Positions 9,840 to 21,358 of a stretch of 64,000 nt of DNA are shown here, piece by piece. Position 1 is the first letter of the stretch. The number at the start of each line of letters is the position of its first letter. The position numbers were made by a program, and so were the translations under genes. The notes beneath the pieces were generated by a model that worked only from the letters and a program-made list of their open reading frames with translations, had not been told where the DNA came from and made no database searches. Source of the stretch: Branchipolynoe longqiensis. Its lineage: Eukaryota > Annelida > Polychaeta > Phyllodocida > Polynoidae. The stretch is taken from the NCBI GenBank assembly GCA_030323885.1, contig JASIRB010000109.1, positions 124,001 through 188,000 of the forward strand, written 5' to 3'.

Positions 9840-10150
9840 CAATCCTAAGCACTTGTATATAATGTATATAATGTATATAATATATATATAATAAATATAT
9901 AATATGTATAATATATAATATATATATAATATATAATATATATAATATATATGCTATAATATATAACATATATATATAATATATATATAATATATATAAT
10001 ATAGATCTATCTAATATATAATACATATATAGTATTGCAAATCTATACAATGAATAATACATATTTAATAATAATATTGCACAATATATCATACATATAT
10101 AATATTAAACAATCTACACAATATACATAATATATATATATATATATATA
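9840..10150. repeat. AT-rich tract (TATAATATA)n
   Basis: Dense TATATAAT/ATATAATAT words with occasional GTATAATG. It would readily form cruciforms. There is no coding signal. Confidence 0.9.
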
Positions 10151-10206
10151 AATTAGCAGTACACAAATAACATAAGGATGAGAATGAATTGGGTGTGAGT
10201 TTAATC

Positions 10207-10270
10207 TCTGGCATAGGGATTAATAGCCTGGCATAGGGATTAATAGCCTGGCATAGGGATTAATATCCTC
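10207..10270. repeat. Three perfect 20-bp direct repeats
   Basis: GGCATAGGGATTAATAGCCT is repeated three times head to tail, the last ending TATCCT. Confidence 0.9.
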
Positions 10271-10642
10271 CAGTGTGTGTGGTGGGACGGGGGCCACCCT
10301 GTATACAACTCCCCGACAGCAGGGGGGGGGGGCACTCCATCAATGCGCCGATGGAGGAAGTAGCAAAGTATATATGTTCCCCTAGCATTTATACTCGTAT
10401 AATGTGTTATACATCATATAATATTGCACAATATAATATATCATCTCGAAAATCTATGGCATATATCATATTACACGTGGCATATATATAGATAATAGCT
10501 GGTCTGGAGGCAGTACTAACCAGACGCAGCTGGTATCAGGGTGGCCAAGAGCCACTCACAGGTGGCACCATAGTGGCAGAAGCAGGAACTACCTCCTATG
10601 ACAGAGGGATAGTACTTTAGTAGGTAATAACTAATATATAGA

Positions 10643-10977
10643 TTGTTTGTTTGTTTTATGTCCTTGCAACATTTAACGTCATATCAGGACGGGTACCGAC
10701 TTGTGACAGTGCGAACTCATGGCGACTTTATAGTACTGCTCCACTGGGAGACCAGGCCGCCAGCACCATGACCTGATATCCCACTCAGTCGCATTATCCT
10801 GACACTGAGCCAACCAGTCCTTGCCCTATCCTAATAATGCCGAGCACCTGGCTAGGAAGTCACAAGTATCAATTTGTAAGTCATTGGTTTGACTCGACCA
10901 GGGTTCGAACCCACGATCCCATGGTCTACCAACACGGGAGACGGTCGCTATAACTCATTCGGCCATCCCGTCTGGTT
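10643..10977 (-). mobile_element. Full-length SINE-A with tail-1 and 13-bp perfect TSD
   Basis: ACTAATATATAGA occurs at 10630-10642 and 10978-10990. On the minus strand: head ACCAGACGGGATGGCCGAAT, B-box GGTTCGAACCC, the shared body, and tail GTTGCAAGGACATAAAAC followed by AAACAAACAA. The perfect TSD suggests a recent insertion. Confidence 0.93.
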
Positions 10978-11019
10978 ACTAATATATAGAAGGGAACTGA
11001 TAAGTGGTAGTGTCCTTGT

Positions 11020-11300
11020 TTATATTCCCATAATAGATTATAGAGCACACATATATATGCTGTATAAGCCATTATACGAGTATAATAAGCCGGAAGATTC
11101 ATCTATTCCCCCAGCCACTAATTCATCGGCTGGTCACCTACTCATTAGCTCATCTACTCGTTCCTCATGACCTGAGCATGTGGCGCCACCTACTCGCCCA
11201 TGCCTCAGTCGCCCTGCATTCACTCACTGTACCGCTGAATGTGTTCTTTATGTATGTAACTATTATATATATCTATATATATATGTATATATATATATAT
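11020..11300. repeat. Dispersed repeat shared with 60745-60930
   Basis: GCTGTATAAGCCATTATACG, AGTATAATAA, CCGGAA, and blocks near CTACTC recur in the same order at 60750-60900. Shorter traces appear at 28604-28640 and 36640-36660. The class is unknown. Confidence 0.45.
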
Positions 11301-11304
11301 GTGT

Positions 11305-11610
11305 ATTATAATGGATTATAATAATATCAAGAACGAAGCAGAATCCAAGGTTAATTATTATTATTATTATTGTATTATTGTCATCGTTTCATATTATTCG
11401 GAGTCGCGCGCCTACCTTGTCCGGCGCACGTGTATGGGGCGCTACCTGTGTCACGCGGAAAATAACTAAAAAACGAGATCACTCCGACTAATTTTTTCCT
11501 TTTTAGGTGGGGCATATTTACGTTCCGCCAGAGCTAATAAATAGAACTCAGCCCAACTCTGTGTTTGTCTATCCTTATGTGGCCGTAGTGGCTTATATAT
11601 AAATGTACCC
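11305..11610. repeat. Dispersed repeat shared with 51430-51585
   Basis: GTGTATTATAATGGATTATA at the left and TTTTTAGGTGGGGCATATTT ... ACTCAGCCCAACTCTG at the right both recur in order at 51430-51555. Neither copy has a convincing frame. From 11610 to 11950 I see only a poly-C run near 11860 and no gene. Confidence 0.6.
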
Positions 11611-11965
11611 TGCTATGATTATTACTTTATACTACTTCACTGCTTCGCTGCCTAGATACAGTGTCCTTCCCAACTTCCTTCATGCATCGCCTCTCTCCTG
11701 CGATGCTTTTCCTGCACCCTCTAATATATGTGCGGCGAATTCTTAGTACAGCGGTGAGGATGTGACGGTGCTTTATTTGTTTCTCGGCCCCGCCCCACTC
11801 TTCCTACTGCGCGAACTAAGGGGAATCGGCGGGGAACCAATTGTCCTCCCTCCCATCCCCCCCCCCCCCCCCCCAAACACATTAATCTGCTCATTCATTT
11901 GCTAACGCATGTGATTTATTCATGGATTAGTTACTATGGGAACTAGCAACATTTGAGGTCAAATA

Positions 11966-12302
11966 TATGGGGTATCGGGACATAGCTCAGGCAGTAGAGT
12001 GTCCACCTGGGTAGGTGTGGGTCGTTTGATAGATCCTGCTCAGTGGACACCTTTTTAGTTTGGACTATTTCTGTTCCAACAAGTGGTCCTCAACTGGTTC
12101 ATCAAAGGCTGTGGTATGTGCTGTCCTTGTCTGTGGGAAAGTGCATATAAAAGACCCCTTGCTGCTTATCGGAATGAGTAGCCTATGTGGAGGCAGCGGG
12201 TTTCCTAAAAAAATATGTCAGATGATGATATGTTTGATGTCCAATGGCCGATGATGAAAATCAATGTGCTCTAGAGGCGTCGTTAAATAAACCAAACTTT
12301 TC
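11966..12302 (+). mobile_element. Full-length SINE-C with 14-bp perfect TSD
   Basis: TTTGAGGTCAAATA occurs at 11952-11965 and 12303-12316. The head CATAGCTCAGGCAGTAGAGT lies near 11981-12000. The 3' end is CTCTAGAGGCGTCGTTAAAT. Confidence 0.93.
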
Positions 12303-12329
12303 TTTGAGGTCAAATACGGATGGGTACTG

Positions 12330-12735
12330 TAATGGTATGCAGGTATAGCAATACCTCAGGGAGTTTGACGCCCCTGCCCTGCAGAGTTGTAAACCACTGC
12401 CTTGTGGTACAGGTTCTTGACAGAGCCGAAGCCTAAGGGAGCAAACCCTAAACAGAAAACCATGTCACTGTGGCAGCATTAAGGACGGTTGATGTATGGA
12501 ACTCCCAACATCTCCCGACCAGCCACTGTAGGGACAAATAGTTTTGCGCCTGTCTTGACATCTTCTTGCCGGTGTGAAATCTCTATTTGCTCCCTGAGAG
12601 AGCGCCGCTGGTAACTTGCAAAAGCCAGCAGCACTTCAACACTTTTGCAGGCAGCTTTCATGAAATGTACAACCGCACAATGGAGAGCGGCAGTCAAGTA
12701 ATGAAAGCAGTCTTTGTCGCATCACGACCGACAGC
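12330..12735 (-). repeat. Dispersed repeat R-480, copy 1 (copy 2 at 56472-57131, opposite strand)
   Basis: It includes GAGTTTGACGCCCCTGCCC, TTGTGGTACAGGTTCTTGAC and a minus-strand frame of ~63 shared codons, from the stretch HFMKAACKSVEVLLAFASYQ to AGREMLGVPYINRP and a stop. I do not recognise the protein. Comparison of the two copies' shared codons shows ~10 amino-acid-changing and ~2 silent differences, which argues against a maintained protein. Confidence 0.8.
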
Positions 12736-12924
12736 ATGATGATGATGATGACTGTAATGTATGTGGGAGTGCGCACTGGTGGTGGCTTCATAGGGCTGCT
12801 TCATGGATATGCCATTCTGTTGCATTTGTCTGACACTTTGCAACTTTGGTAATATTATTATTAAAAGCCAACCGTGCCACCAGTGCTATTCTGTCACATT
12901 GGGCGCATACAATATCTGTCATGA

Positions 12925-13770
12925 CTTAATATCATTTGTGACTCAATATCATTCGTGACCCATCCTTTGCAACTCAACATCATCCATGACTCAGCATCAT
13001 CACAATTCAATATCATCATGACCCAACATCGTTCACGACTCAATATCATTCGCGACCCAACATCATTCGTGACTCAACATTATTTGTGACCCAACATCAT
13101 TCACGACTCAATATCATTCATGACTCAATATCATTCAGGACTCAATAACATTTGTGACTCAATATCATTCATGACCCAACATCATTCATGATCCAACATC
13201 ATTCACAACCCAATATCATTCGCAACCCAATATCATTTGCAACCCATCATTCACAACCCAACATCATTCATGACCTAACATCATTTGTGACCCAACATCA
13301 TTCATGACTCAACATCATTTGTGACTCAATGTCATTCATGACCAGACATCATTTGTGACCCAACATCATTCACGACCCAACATCACTCATGACTCAATAT
13401 CATTTGTGACCCAACATCATTCGCAACCCAACATCATTCACGACCCAACATCATTCACAACCCCACATCATTCAAGACTCAACACCATTCACGACTCAAC
13501 ATCATTCATGACTCAACATCATTTACGACCCAACATCATTCACAACCCAACACTATTTGTGACTCAACATCATTTGTGACTCAACATCATTCACAACCCA
13601 ACATCATTTATGACTCAACATCATTCATGAAACGACATCATTCATCACCCAACATCATTCACAACCCAGCATCATTCATGACTGAACATCATTCACGACT
13701 CAACATCATTCACAACCCAACATCATTCCCGACTCAATATCATTCACGACTCAATATCATTTGTGACCGG
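12925..13770. repeat. 17-bp minisatellite, ~50 units
   Basis: The unit is CATGACTCAACATCATT with CACGACCCAA, TTGTGACTCAA and ACAACCCAA variants. Apparent frames of 74 and 79 codons (MTQHHS-type repeats) come from the array. Confidence 0.93.
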
Positions 13771-13799
13771 CGTCCCTTTGTGAACTCCGCGTCTCTGTT

Positions 13800-14200
13800 G
13801 ACTGGTGTCATGTGAATTAAGTTTTGAGTGACTTGGTGACCGCTTTGCTGTGCAGCAGGAAGGCGAAGGGCCCCCTCCTCCCCAGTGGTTTGACAGTGAC
13901 CCCTGGTGACCTTCGGGATGTGGGTGTGGGTGTGCGTGTGGGTGTGGGTGTGGGTGGGTGTTGGTGGAAGCAGGGGGGGGGAGAGGTTAGGGCGCGTTCC
14001 ATGGGGTGCTCAGTAAGCAGCGTCTTCATCGCTGAGGCTAATGGGACGCCCTCTCACTGGCTAGATTAATGGCGCGTCCATACATCAAGCTGCGCGCGCA
14101 GGTGCGGACCACCAGGGACGCAACGCGCGGGGCATGACAGGATTGGCATTCAGATAAATTTTTCTTTAAAAAAAAAGAAAGAATTAATTTAATTAAAATC
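13800..14200. other. Unassigned spacer with GTGTGGGT tract
   Basis: A short (GTGTGGGTGTGG)n run at ~13918-13960 and a G-run near 13971. No feature is supported in the remainder. Confidence 0.5.
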
Positions 14201-14205
14201 TTTAA

Positions 14206-15029
14206 GGGCCTGTCACATTAGGTTTTTTTGCGGGAGCATATGGTGGCGTAGGCGCGTTACGTCATATACATCGGCATACGCCGTATACGCTACTCATATG
14301 CTACGCATATGCTACTCATATGCTACTCATACGCCGCCAGATGCCAGCTTATGTGAAGCGTATGAGGCATGCGCCGCCATACGCTTTCATAAATCCGTCC
14401 GTCCAAATTTGTGCATGCTCAAAAAATCTCGACCTATGAGGGCGTATGGCCCATACGCTGCTCATACGCTACTCATATGCCGGCATACGCTCCTCATACG
14501 CCGGCGTATGCTCCTCGTACGCTAGGGGTACGCCGGCATAGGTTTTTCATACACTAAACTTGCGTCACCGGCGTATCTCGAGCGTATCTCTAGCGTATGT
14601 AGCGTACGCATAACCTACGAGTTACGTATGGGAGCGTATGCACAGCGTATGCACAGCGTATTCAAAGCGTATGCCATATGTCTCGACATCGAGCTGAGAC
14701 GGGTCAATCTTACAAGTACCTGACTGTATTTTTTGTATTTAGGACGGTCCAAACATGTGCTCCAACCACTATCAAAAGCAACTACCTGTTAGGAAGCAGT
14801 CTCCATATATGATATATGAAGAAATGGGACGGTGCAAACATGTAGGACGGTCCAAACATGTAGGAAGCATGCACATGCAGGTTTAATGTTTGCACCGTCC
14901 TACATGTTTGCACCGTCCCATTTCTTCATATTTCTCATGGAGACTGCTTCCTAACAGGTCCGCCGTTTTTATTAATGCTGCAGTTCTGCAGCCAGTGACC
15001 CCTAGGTCACAAACCCCCCAATATGGTAT

Positions 15030-15064
<35 letters not shown>

Positions 15065-15592
15065 CTAAGGTCGATATGTAGGATAAAATCTAGGTACATG
15101 TGTGTGTAGTGGGTGTGTGTGTACATGTTTGCACCGTCCCATTTCTTCATATTTCATATGGAGACTGCTTCCTAACAGGTAGTCGCTTTTGATAGTGGTT
15201 GGAACACATGTTTGGACCGTCCTACTCTGGATGCCACACAAATATTGAACACTAATTATTCAGTTTACTTAAGATAAGATACCCTTTGCATACGCTAAGC
15301 ATAGGTTCTGCTTAGGTTACTCATATGCTACTCATACGCTCATACGCTCTGCATACGCTATGCATACGCTACTCGTACGCTACTCGTACGCTCCACATGC
15401 CAATCAAAACCGTCAAAAAATGTCACAGCACGCTCCCATACGCTCCTCATACGCTCCTCGTACGCTCCTCATAGGGTCCACATACGCTCAAAACCACCCG
15501 AAAGGTCACCAAAGCTCATCATAGGCCGGCATGCGCAGGACCTACGTAGGTTTTCAATACGCTCCCGCCATACGCCGTAATGTGACAGGGCC
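14206..15592. mobile_element. Long M1 MITE rich in CATACGC words
   Basis: The left end GGGCCTGTCACATTAGG and right end TAATGTGACAGGGCC face each other, with TTAA on both sides (14202-14205, 15593-15596). The interior is built from CATACGC, GCGTATG and CTCATACGCT words on both strands. A separate fold-back occupies 14740-15231. The TIR style and TWA/TTAA target suggest a PIF/Harbinger-like MITE (inference). Confidence 0.8.
14740..15231. mobile_element. Fold-back element with ~105-bp inverted arms nested in the M1 MITE
   Basis: AGGACGGTCCAAACATGTG ... CTGTTAGGAAGCAGTCTCC ... GAAATGGGACGGTGCAAAC (14740-14845) recurs inverted at 15125-15231. A partial third copy lies at ~14886-14965. TA lies at each outer edge. 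The middle holds an ATA/AAT microsatellite. Confidence 0.8.
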
Positions 15593-15629
15593 TTAAACCC
15601 CCCCTCCAATTTTACAATACAAGTGTAAT

Positions 15630-15950
15630 GCTTAGCACACTGGCCCGGAATGCAAGACATATGGGTTCGATTCCCGCTGCACTGACATTTCCGGTAATGA
15701 ACCGCCATAGACAAAGTGGATGTGGATAGGGTGATTGCGTCATGGAGGTCTAGGTGGTGTAATGGTTTGCATGGTAGTGTAATGGTTAGAATGCTAGCCC
15801 CGTAATGGTAAAGGTTCTGGGTTTGAATGCTCCTCTAGATGATATATTTTCCATTTTCATCACCCCCCCCTCCTCCCCCATCACGACACTGGTCGCCGTG
15901 ACCTGGATCCATGCTGCGCTATGCGCTGTGTCGTTGTTGATCCTACCCTG

Positions 15951-15992
<42 letters not shown>

Positions 15993-17035
15993 ACTACATT
16001 ACCTGGACGTATTTAATTGTAAGCATTAAATGACTTATGGACGTAATCCATTTAAAAGGCTTACAATTCCAGGGGGACGAGTGTAGTAGTCTGCACTGAC
16101 CTCTCAGGCAAGGAGCCTCATAGACAGGTAGACATTGGACAGGACGGTTGCATCAGGGAGCCTAGGTAGTGTAGTGGTTAGGATGCTAGTCCCTGGAATG
16201 GGTTCGAATCCCACTGTCGGTGTAATGTTCCATTTGTTTGTATCACCCCATTGATGCTAGTTACGATAACCAGGATTCTATACAAGCTATATGGTGTATG
16301 GTTGTTGAACCTACCCTGGGTATGTCTGTGTAAGTGCATTCATTGCCTGTAGTTATGTAGATAACAGATTCACACTGTACTCGCAGTACACGGGTGAACG
16401 GCAACGTAGTATAAATACGGGCGAAAATACCTTTAGTATGGAACAGGAAGTAGAATGCCTACCCCCAGTATCAAATGGGTACTTATATGGGCACAGAGTT
16501 GGTGAAATGGGAGAGAATGCAAAAAGACAAGATGGCAGCCATAGAATGGCGTCGATTTCACTTTTAAATTCTCTGAAACTAGATGTTTTATTATATTTTT
16601 CAACTCAAAGGTAGCGGGGAAATATTGAGACATATATAAAGAATAAATATTGCTTTTTAGATTGTGTTTCATTTCCCTGCTTTTTCGACAGCTTTTATAT
16701 AGGAGTGGATTTCACCCGTGTACTGCGAGTACAGGGTGAATCCTTTATCTAGTAGTTATGTAATCGTAAACATTACATGATCTGTAGATGTAAACCATGT
16801 AAAAGACTTACGATTTCAGGGAGATGAGTGTCATAGTTTGCGCTGACCGCTCAGGCAAGGAGCCACATAGACAGGCATGGCTAGGGTGATTGCATCAAGG
16901 AGCCTAGATCATGTAATGGCTAGCACTCTATCCCCAGAATGGCAAGAAGTGTGGATTCAAATCCTGCTCTAGTTGCAATATTTTCCATTTTCATCATTCC
17001 AACGACACAGGTTGCCGTGAGTAGTGCTGTATTAT
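15630..17035 (+). mobile_element. Tandem SINE-E units interrupted by an AT tract and a MITE
   Basis: tRNA-like heads (GTGTAATGGTTAGAATGC and relatives) lie near 15631, 15788, 16170 and 16912. B-box-like GGGTTCGAATCCC follows near 16200. Linkers GTCTGCACTGACCTCTCAGG and AGACAGGTAG repeat between them. An (AT)n tract sits at 15948-15990. Confidence 0.8.
16360..16749. mobile_element. MITE with ~39-bp TIRs and ~10-11-bp TSD
   Basis: Left GATAACAGATTCACACTGTA then CTCGCAGTACACGGGTGAA. The right end is the inverse with about three mismatches. GTAGTTATGTA flanks it at 16349-16359 and 16752-16762. The host is a SINE-E unit that reads GTAGTTATGTAATCGTAA when rejoined. TSD length and TIRs fit a Mutator-like MITE. 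The interior has AAGATGGCAGCCATAGAA. Confidence 0.8.
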
Positions 17036-17109
17036 TTTTACATTATGGTTTTATATTTTACATACGCACACCGACATCTCCACACATCCATTGCTTTCCA
17101 CTCGCCTCG

Positions 17110-17453
17110 GACCAGACGGGATGTCCGAATGAGTTGAGCGTCCGTCTCCTGTTTTGGGAGATCGGGGGATCCGAAGCCATGGGTTTTTGTGGGTTCAAAC
17201 CCATGTCGAGTCAAACTAATGACTTAAAAATGTATACTTGTCGCTTCCTAGCCAGGCGCTCGGCATTATTAGGATCGGGCATGGACTGGTTGGGTCAGTG
17301 TCAAGATAATGTGACTGAGTGGGGTATCAGGTGATAGTGCTGGGGGCCTGGTCTCCCAGTGGGTCAGAATTATAAAGTCGCTAGGAGTGCACACTGTCAC
17401 AAGTCGGTACCCGTCTGATATGACCTTAGATGTTGCTAGGACGCAAACAAACT
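17110..17453 (+). mobile_element. SINE-A, full length, tail shortened
   Basis: Head GACCAGACGGGATGTCCGAA, duplicated B-box area GGGTTCAAACCC, full body, then GTTGCTAGGACGCAAACAAAC. It joins the C-rich composite region directly. Confidence 0.88.
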
Positions 17454-17729
17454 AAAAACTTCCACCTCCCCCTACCGCCACTCACCACTCACACACACAC
17501 ACACCCACACATACCCACCCACCCACCACGACACCCCCAAGTAAGATCGTCCACTATTGGCACTTATATAACACATACTTAAAAGAATTAAATGTTTTTA
17601 AAATGAATATTCCAAACCACCACCTTCCCCCCCCCCTACTCCTACTCAAGTCTCAAACACACCCACACACACACCCACACCCACACACTTACCACCCTCG
17701 AAGTAAGACTGCCCACTATTGGCACTGAT

Positions 17730-18068
17730 CTGCTGATAGAAAGTAAAGTTTGTTTTATTTAACAACGCCTCTAGAGTGCATTGATTTTCGATTGGACATC
17801 AAACATATGGGCATTCTGACGCATTTCTTTCGATCAAACCCACTGCCGCCACATAGGCTACTCTTTCCGATAAGCAACAAGAGGTCTTTTATATGCACTT
17901 TCCCACAGACAGGACAGCACATACCCCAGCCTTTGATTAACCAGTTGTGGACTACTGGTTGGAACGGAAAATAGCCCAAACTGCAAATGGGTCCACTGAG
18001 CAGGATCAATCGGATGACCAACACCTCCACAGGTGGACACTCTACCGCCTGAGCTACGTCCCGCTCCC
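17730..18068 (-). mobile_element. Full-length SINE-C with 10-bp perfect TSD
   Basis: TGGCACTGAT is at 17720-17729 and 18069-18078. The head GGGACGTAGCTCAGGCGG is at the right end (minus strand). The 3' CTCTAGAGGCG lies near 17766. Confidence 0.93.
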
Positions 18069-18639
18069 TGGCACTGATACATGACACATACATCAACTAT
18101 TAGATAACAGTTTTTTAAATGAATATTCCAAACCACCACCACCTCCTCCTACCCCCACTCAACACCCCACACCGACCCACACCCACACACATACCCATAC
18201 ACACACATACCCACACACCCACACACCTACCACGACGCCCACCCAGTAAGCTGTCCATCACACTCACAGGTGAAGAACACATAATTCAGGGATTTGCTTT
18301 TTCCACGTATTTGCTTTGCGGATTTCCAAGTTTTTAATCACGAAATTAGTTATTCTTGTGATTTATTCGGATCCAATGAAAAGAAATATTTGGTGTACCA
18401 ATATGGGGTATGAACTGGATTTCCACTCGGGAAGCCAGCTGTTTTGTCGGTGACACTGGCTTGGACAAGGCTGCGGTATATTCACTTGTTGACTATTTAC
18501 GCTAGATGCCTCTTCTTGCAAACCTTCTTTCATAAGGTCGATTCTCATTGGCCAACCCTGGGTGGCTCCCAAACTCCCGGCCTGAATTTTTTTTAAACAA
18601 TATTTTTCAAATGAAGAAAACACAATCGCCCCCTATCCC

Positions 18640-19690
18640 GACACAACACATACAGCCACACCCACACTCACACGCACACTCACACCCACACCCACACCCA
18701 CACCCACTACCACACCCACACTCACACCCACACCCACACTCACACCCACTACCACACTCACACCCACACCCACACATCACCCACGCCCACACTCACACCC
18801 GCTACCACACCTTCACCCACACTCACACCCACACAATCACCCACACTCACACCCTCTACCACACCCACACCGTCACCCACTACCACACCCACACCGTCAC
18901 CCACACTCATACCCACATTCACACCCACACCCACTATCACACCCACTACCACACCCATACCTTCACCCACACCCACACCTTTACCCACACTCGCACCCAC
19001 AACCGCACTCACACCCACACCCTCACCCACACTAACACCCACACTCACACCGCACCCACACACATACCACTCAGACCCACACCCACACCGTCACGCACAC
19101 TCACACCCATACCCACTACCACACCCACACCGTCACCCACTACCACACCCACACCCACACTGTCACCCACACTCACACCCACACTCACACCCACACCCAT
19201 TATCACACCCACTACCACACCCACACCTTCACCCACACCTTTACCCACACTCGCACCCGCACCCGCACCCACACCCACACTCGCACCCACACCCACACTC
19301 CCACCCACACCGTCACCCACACTCACACCCACACTCACATAACACCCGCACCCACACGCATACCACTCAGACCCACACCCACACCGTCACGCACACTCAT
19401 ACCCATACCCACTACCACACCCACACCGTCACCCACTACCACACCCACACCCAGACCGTCACCCACACTCACACCCACATTCACACCCACACCCACTATC
19501 ACACCCACTACCACACCCACACCTTCACCCACACCCACACCTTTACCCACACTCACACCCACACTCACACCACACCTGCACCCACACGCATACCACTCAG
19601 ACCCACACCCACACCCAAACCACACCCATCCCACACTCACCCAAACCACACCCATCCCACACTCACACCCAAGCCGCATCCACCCCCCCA
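18640..19690. repeat. CACACC/CACTCAC minisatellite with higher-order copies
   Basis: Hexamer-like CACACC with ACTACC and CACTCA interruptions. A landmark CATACCACTCAGACCC recurs at ~19063, 19359 and 19589, showing block duplications of ~296 and ~230 bp. Long Thr/His/Pro or Val/Gly frames on either strand come from this composition. Confidence 0.9.
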
Positions 19691-20079
19691 CGACCCCCCC
19701 CCCCCCCCGAAGTAAAAAAAACTCCACTACAGGCACAGGTACAAAACACATACCAAAGAAATGTTTTTTAAATGAAGAATCCAAACCGCCAGCTCCCCCT
19801 ACACCCACACAACACCCACACAACACCCACACAACACCCACACAACACCCACACAACACCCACACAACACCCACACTCACTGACCCCCGCACACACCCAC
19901 ACACTCACACACATATCCCCACACACACACCCCACTCCACACCCTACCCCACCCCACACATCACGATGCCTCCTGAGAGGACAGTCCACCAAGGACACAG
20001 TTACAGAATACATACTTAGAAAAAAGACAAGAAATCTTTTTAAAATTAAGTTTCTAATCCACCAATTGGTAAGACTTAA

Positions 20080-20676
20080 GGGCCCAGTCCTTACACGCGG
20101 TATGTGGTATGCGGTATGCGAATGGGATGATTCCTTACACATGGTATGCGGTATGCGGTATGCGGCACACGACTGGCTATATTTAAAAAATAAAAATAAA
20201 CAATTATTCTCCATACTGCTCTGTATATGACCAAATATTGCATTTATATCTATGTACCTTTTCATACGTCACATGGGGGTTCCTACCTGTATTATAACCA
20301 AATTATAGATAAGTATTCATATTTCTGTGCATATGGTAGCATTTTTAGCTTTCCCCTAACCGTATGTCTCCCGGGTGCCCAGCTCACCATGTGTTTCCCC
20401 TCCTCACCCCTGTGTGAGACCGTTCCGTAATGCTCAGTCGCCTCTCCTAGTGTTAAACTAATGGACACATCAGACTCAGGTTTCTATTCGCACCCTGCGT
20501 GCCGCATACCGCATGCCGCACCGATCGCTACAGGGACCGATCGGAAAATGCATTCGCATTCGCATACCGCATACCGTGTAAGGAATGTAGCCCATAGGTT
20601 TCAAGGCATTTTGATTTTTTGTCGCATTCGCATTCGCATACCGCATGCTGCATACTGCGTGTAAGGAATGTACCCT
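20080..20676. mobile_element. MITE with CCTTACACG-type TIRs and GGTATGCG-rich arms
   Basis: Left TTAAGGGCCCAGTCCTTACA and right GTAAGGAATGTACCCTTAA face each other. Arms carry GGTATGCGGTATGCG and its inverse CGCATACCGCAT. A second inner pair (GATTCCTTACAC near 20127, GTGTAAGGAATG near 20575) looks like nested termini. It lies at the broken head of a SINE-B. The 165-bp middle is AT-rich and unassigned. Confidence 0.7.
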
Positions 20677-20998
20677 TAATAGCGCAAGCTTCCCGTGCAG
20701 AAGGTCATGGGTTTGAAACCCAGCTGAGTCAAAGCAATGACTTACCATTTGATATACTTGTCACTACCTAACCTGGTACTCGGCATTACTAGGACAGGTG
20801 AAGCACAGGTTTGCTCAGTACCAGGATAATGTGACTGAGTGGGAAATTGGGTTATTATGCTGGGTGGCCTGATATCCCAGTGGGGCAGCACTATAAAGTC
20901 GCCATGAGTGCGCGCAGTCACAAGTCAGTACCCGTCCAGATATGACCTTAGATGTTGCCAGGATGTAAATGTTAAACACCAATAAACAGACAAAGCAA
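20677..20998 (+). mobile_element. SINE-B, first head bases lost to the MITE
   Basis: It starts TTAATAGCGCAAGCTTCCCG, with B-box GGGTTTGAAACCC. The shared body is complete, and the tail is TTGCCAGGATGTAAATG plus ACACCAATAAACAG. Confidence 0.85.
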
Positions 20999-21027
20999 AA
21001 CTGTCACCTCCCCCTACCCCACCCACC

Positions 21028-21355
21028 CTCGCGGTAGCCGAATCGGTAGAGCGCAGGCCTCCTGTGCGGGAGATGGGGAGTTCGATTCCCAGTCGAGTCA
21101 AACCAATGGCTTACAACATTTATACTTGTCGCTTCCTAGCTTGGTGCTCGGCATTAATAGGGTAGGGCAAGGACTGGTGAGCTCAGTATCAGGATAATGT
21201 GACTGAGTGGGATATCAGGTCAGGGTGCTGGCCAGCTGGTCTTGGAGTGGGGCAGCACTATCAAGTCGCCATTAGTGTTCACTGTCACCACTCGGTACAC
21301 GTCCTGATATGACCTTAGATGTTGCCAGGACATGAAACTCCAACAACCAAACAAC
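21028..21355 (+). mobile_element. SINE-B with tail-2
   Basis: Head GCGGTAGCCGAATCGGTAGA, B-box GTTCGATTCCC, full body, and tail TTGCCAGGACATGAAACTCC. It lies ~30 bp from the previous SINE-B in the same orientation. Confidence 0.88.
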
Positions 21356-21358
21356 CTC

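Larger units (their letters stand above)
17454..20075. repeat. Composite tandem region: linker units alternating with CACACC arrays
   Basis: A linker containing AATGAATATTCCAAACCACC, CCTCCCCCTA, a C/A array, then CACTATTGGCACT and ACACATACTTAAAA recurs in diverged form near 17560-17640, 17700-18140, 19730-19800 and 19975-20060. Each linker is followed by a different length of CCCACA repeats. From 18245 to 18600 I see no other feature. Confidence 0.65.

Noticed and set aside
18548..19342. 264-codon His/Thr/Pro-rich frame
   Set aside because: A by-product of the CACACC minisatellite; it starts in unrelated sequence and has no domain.
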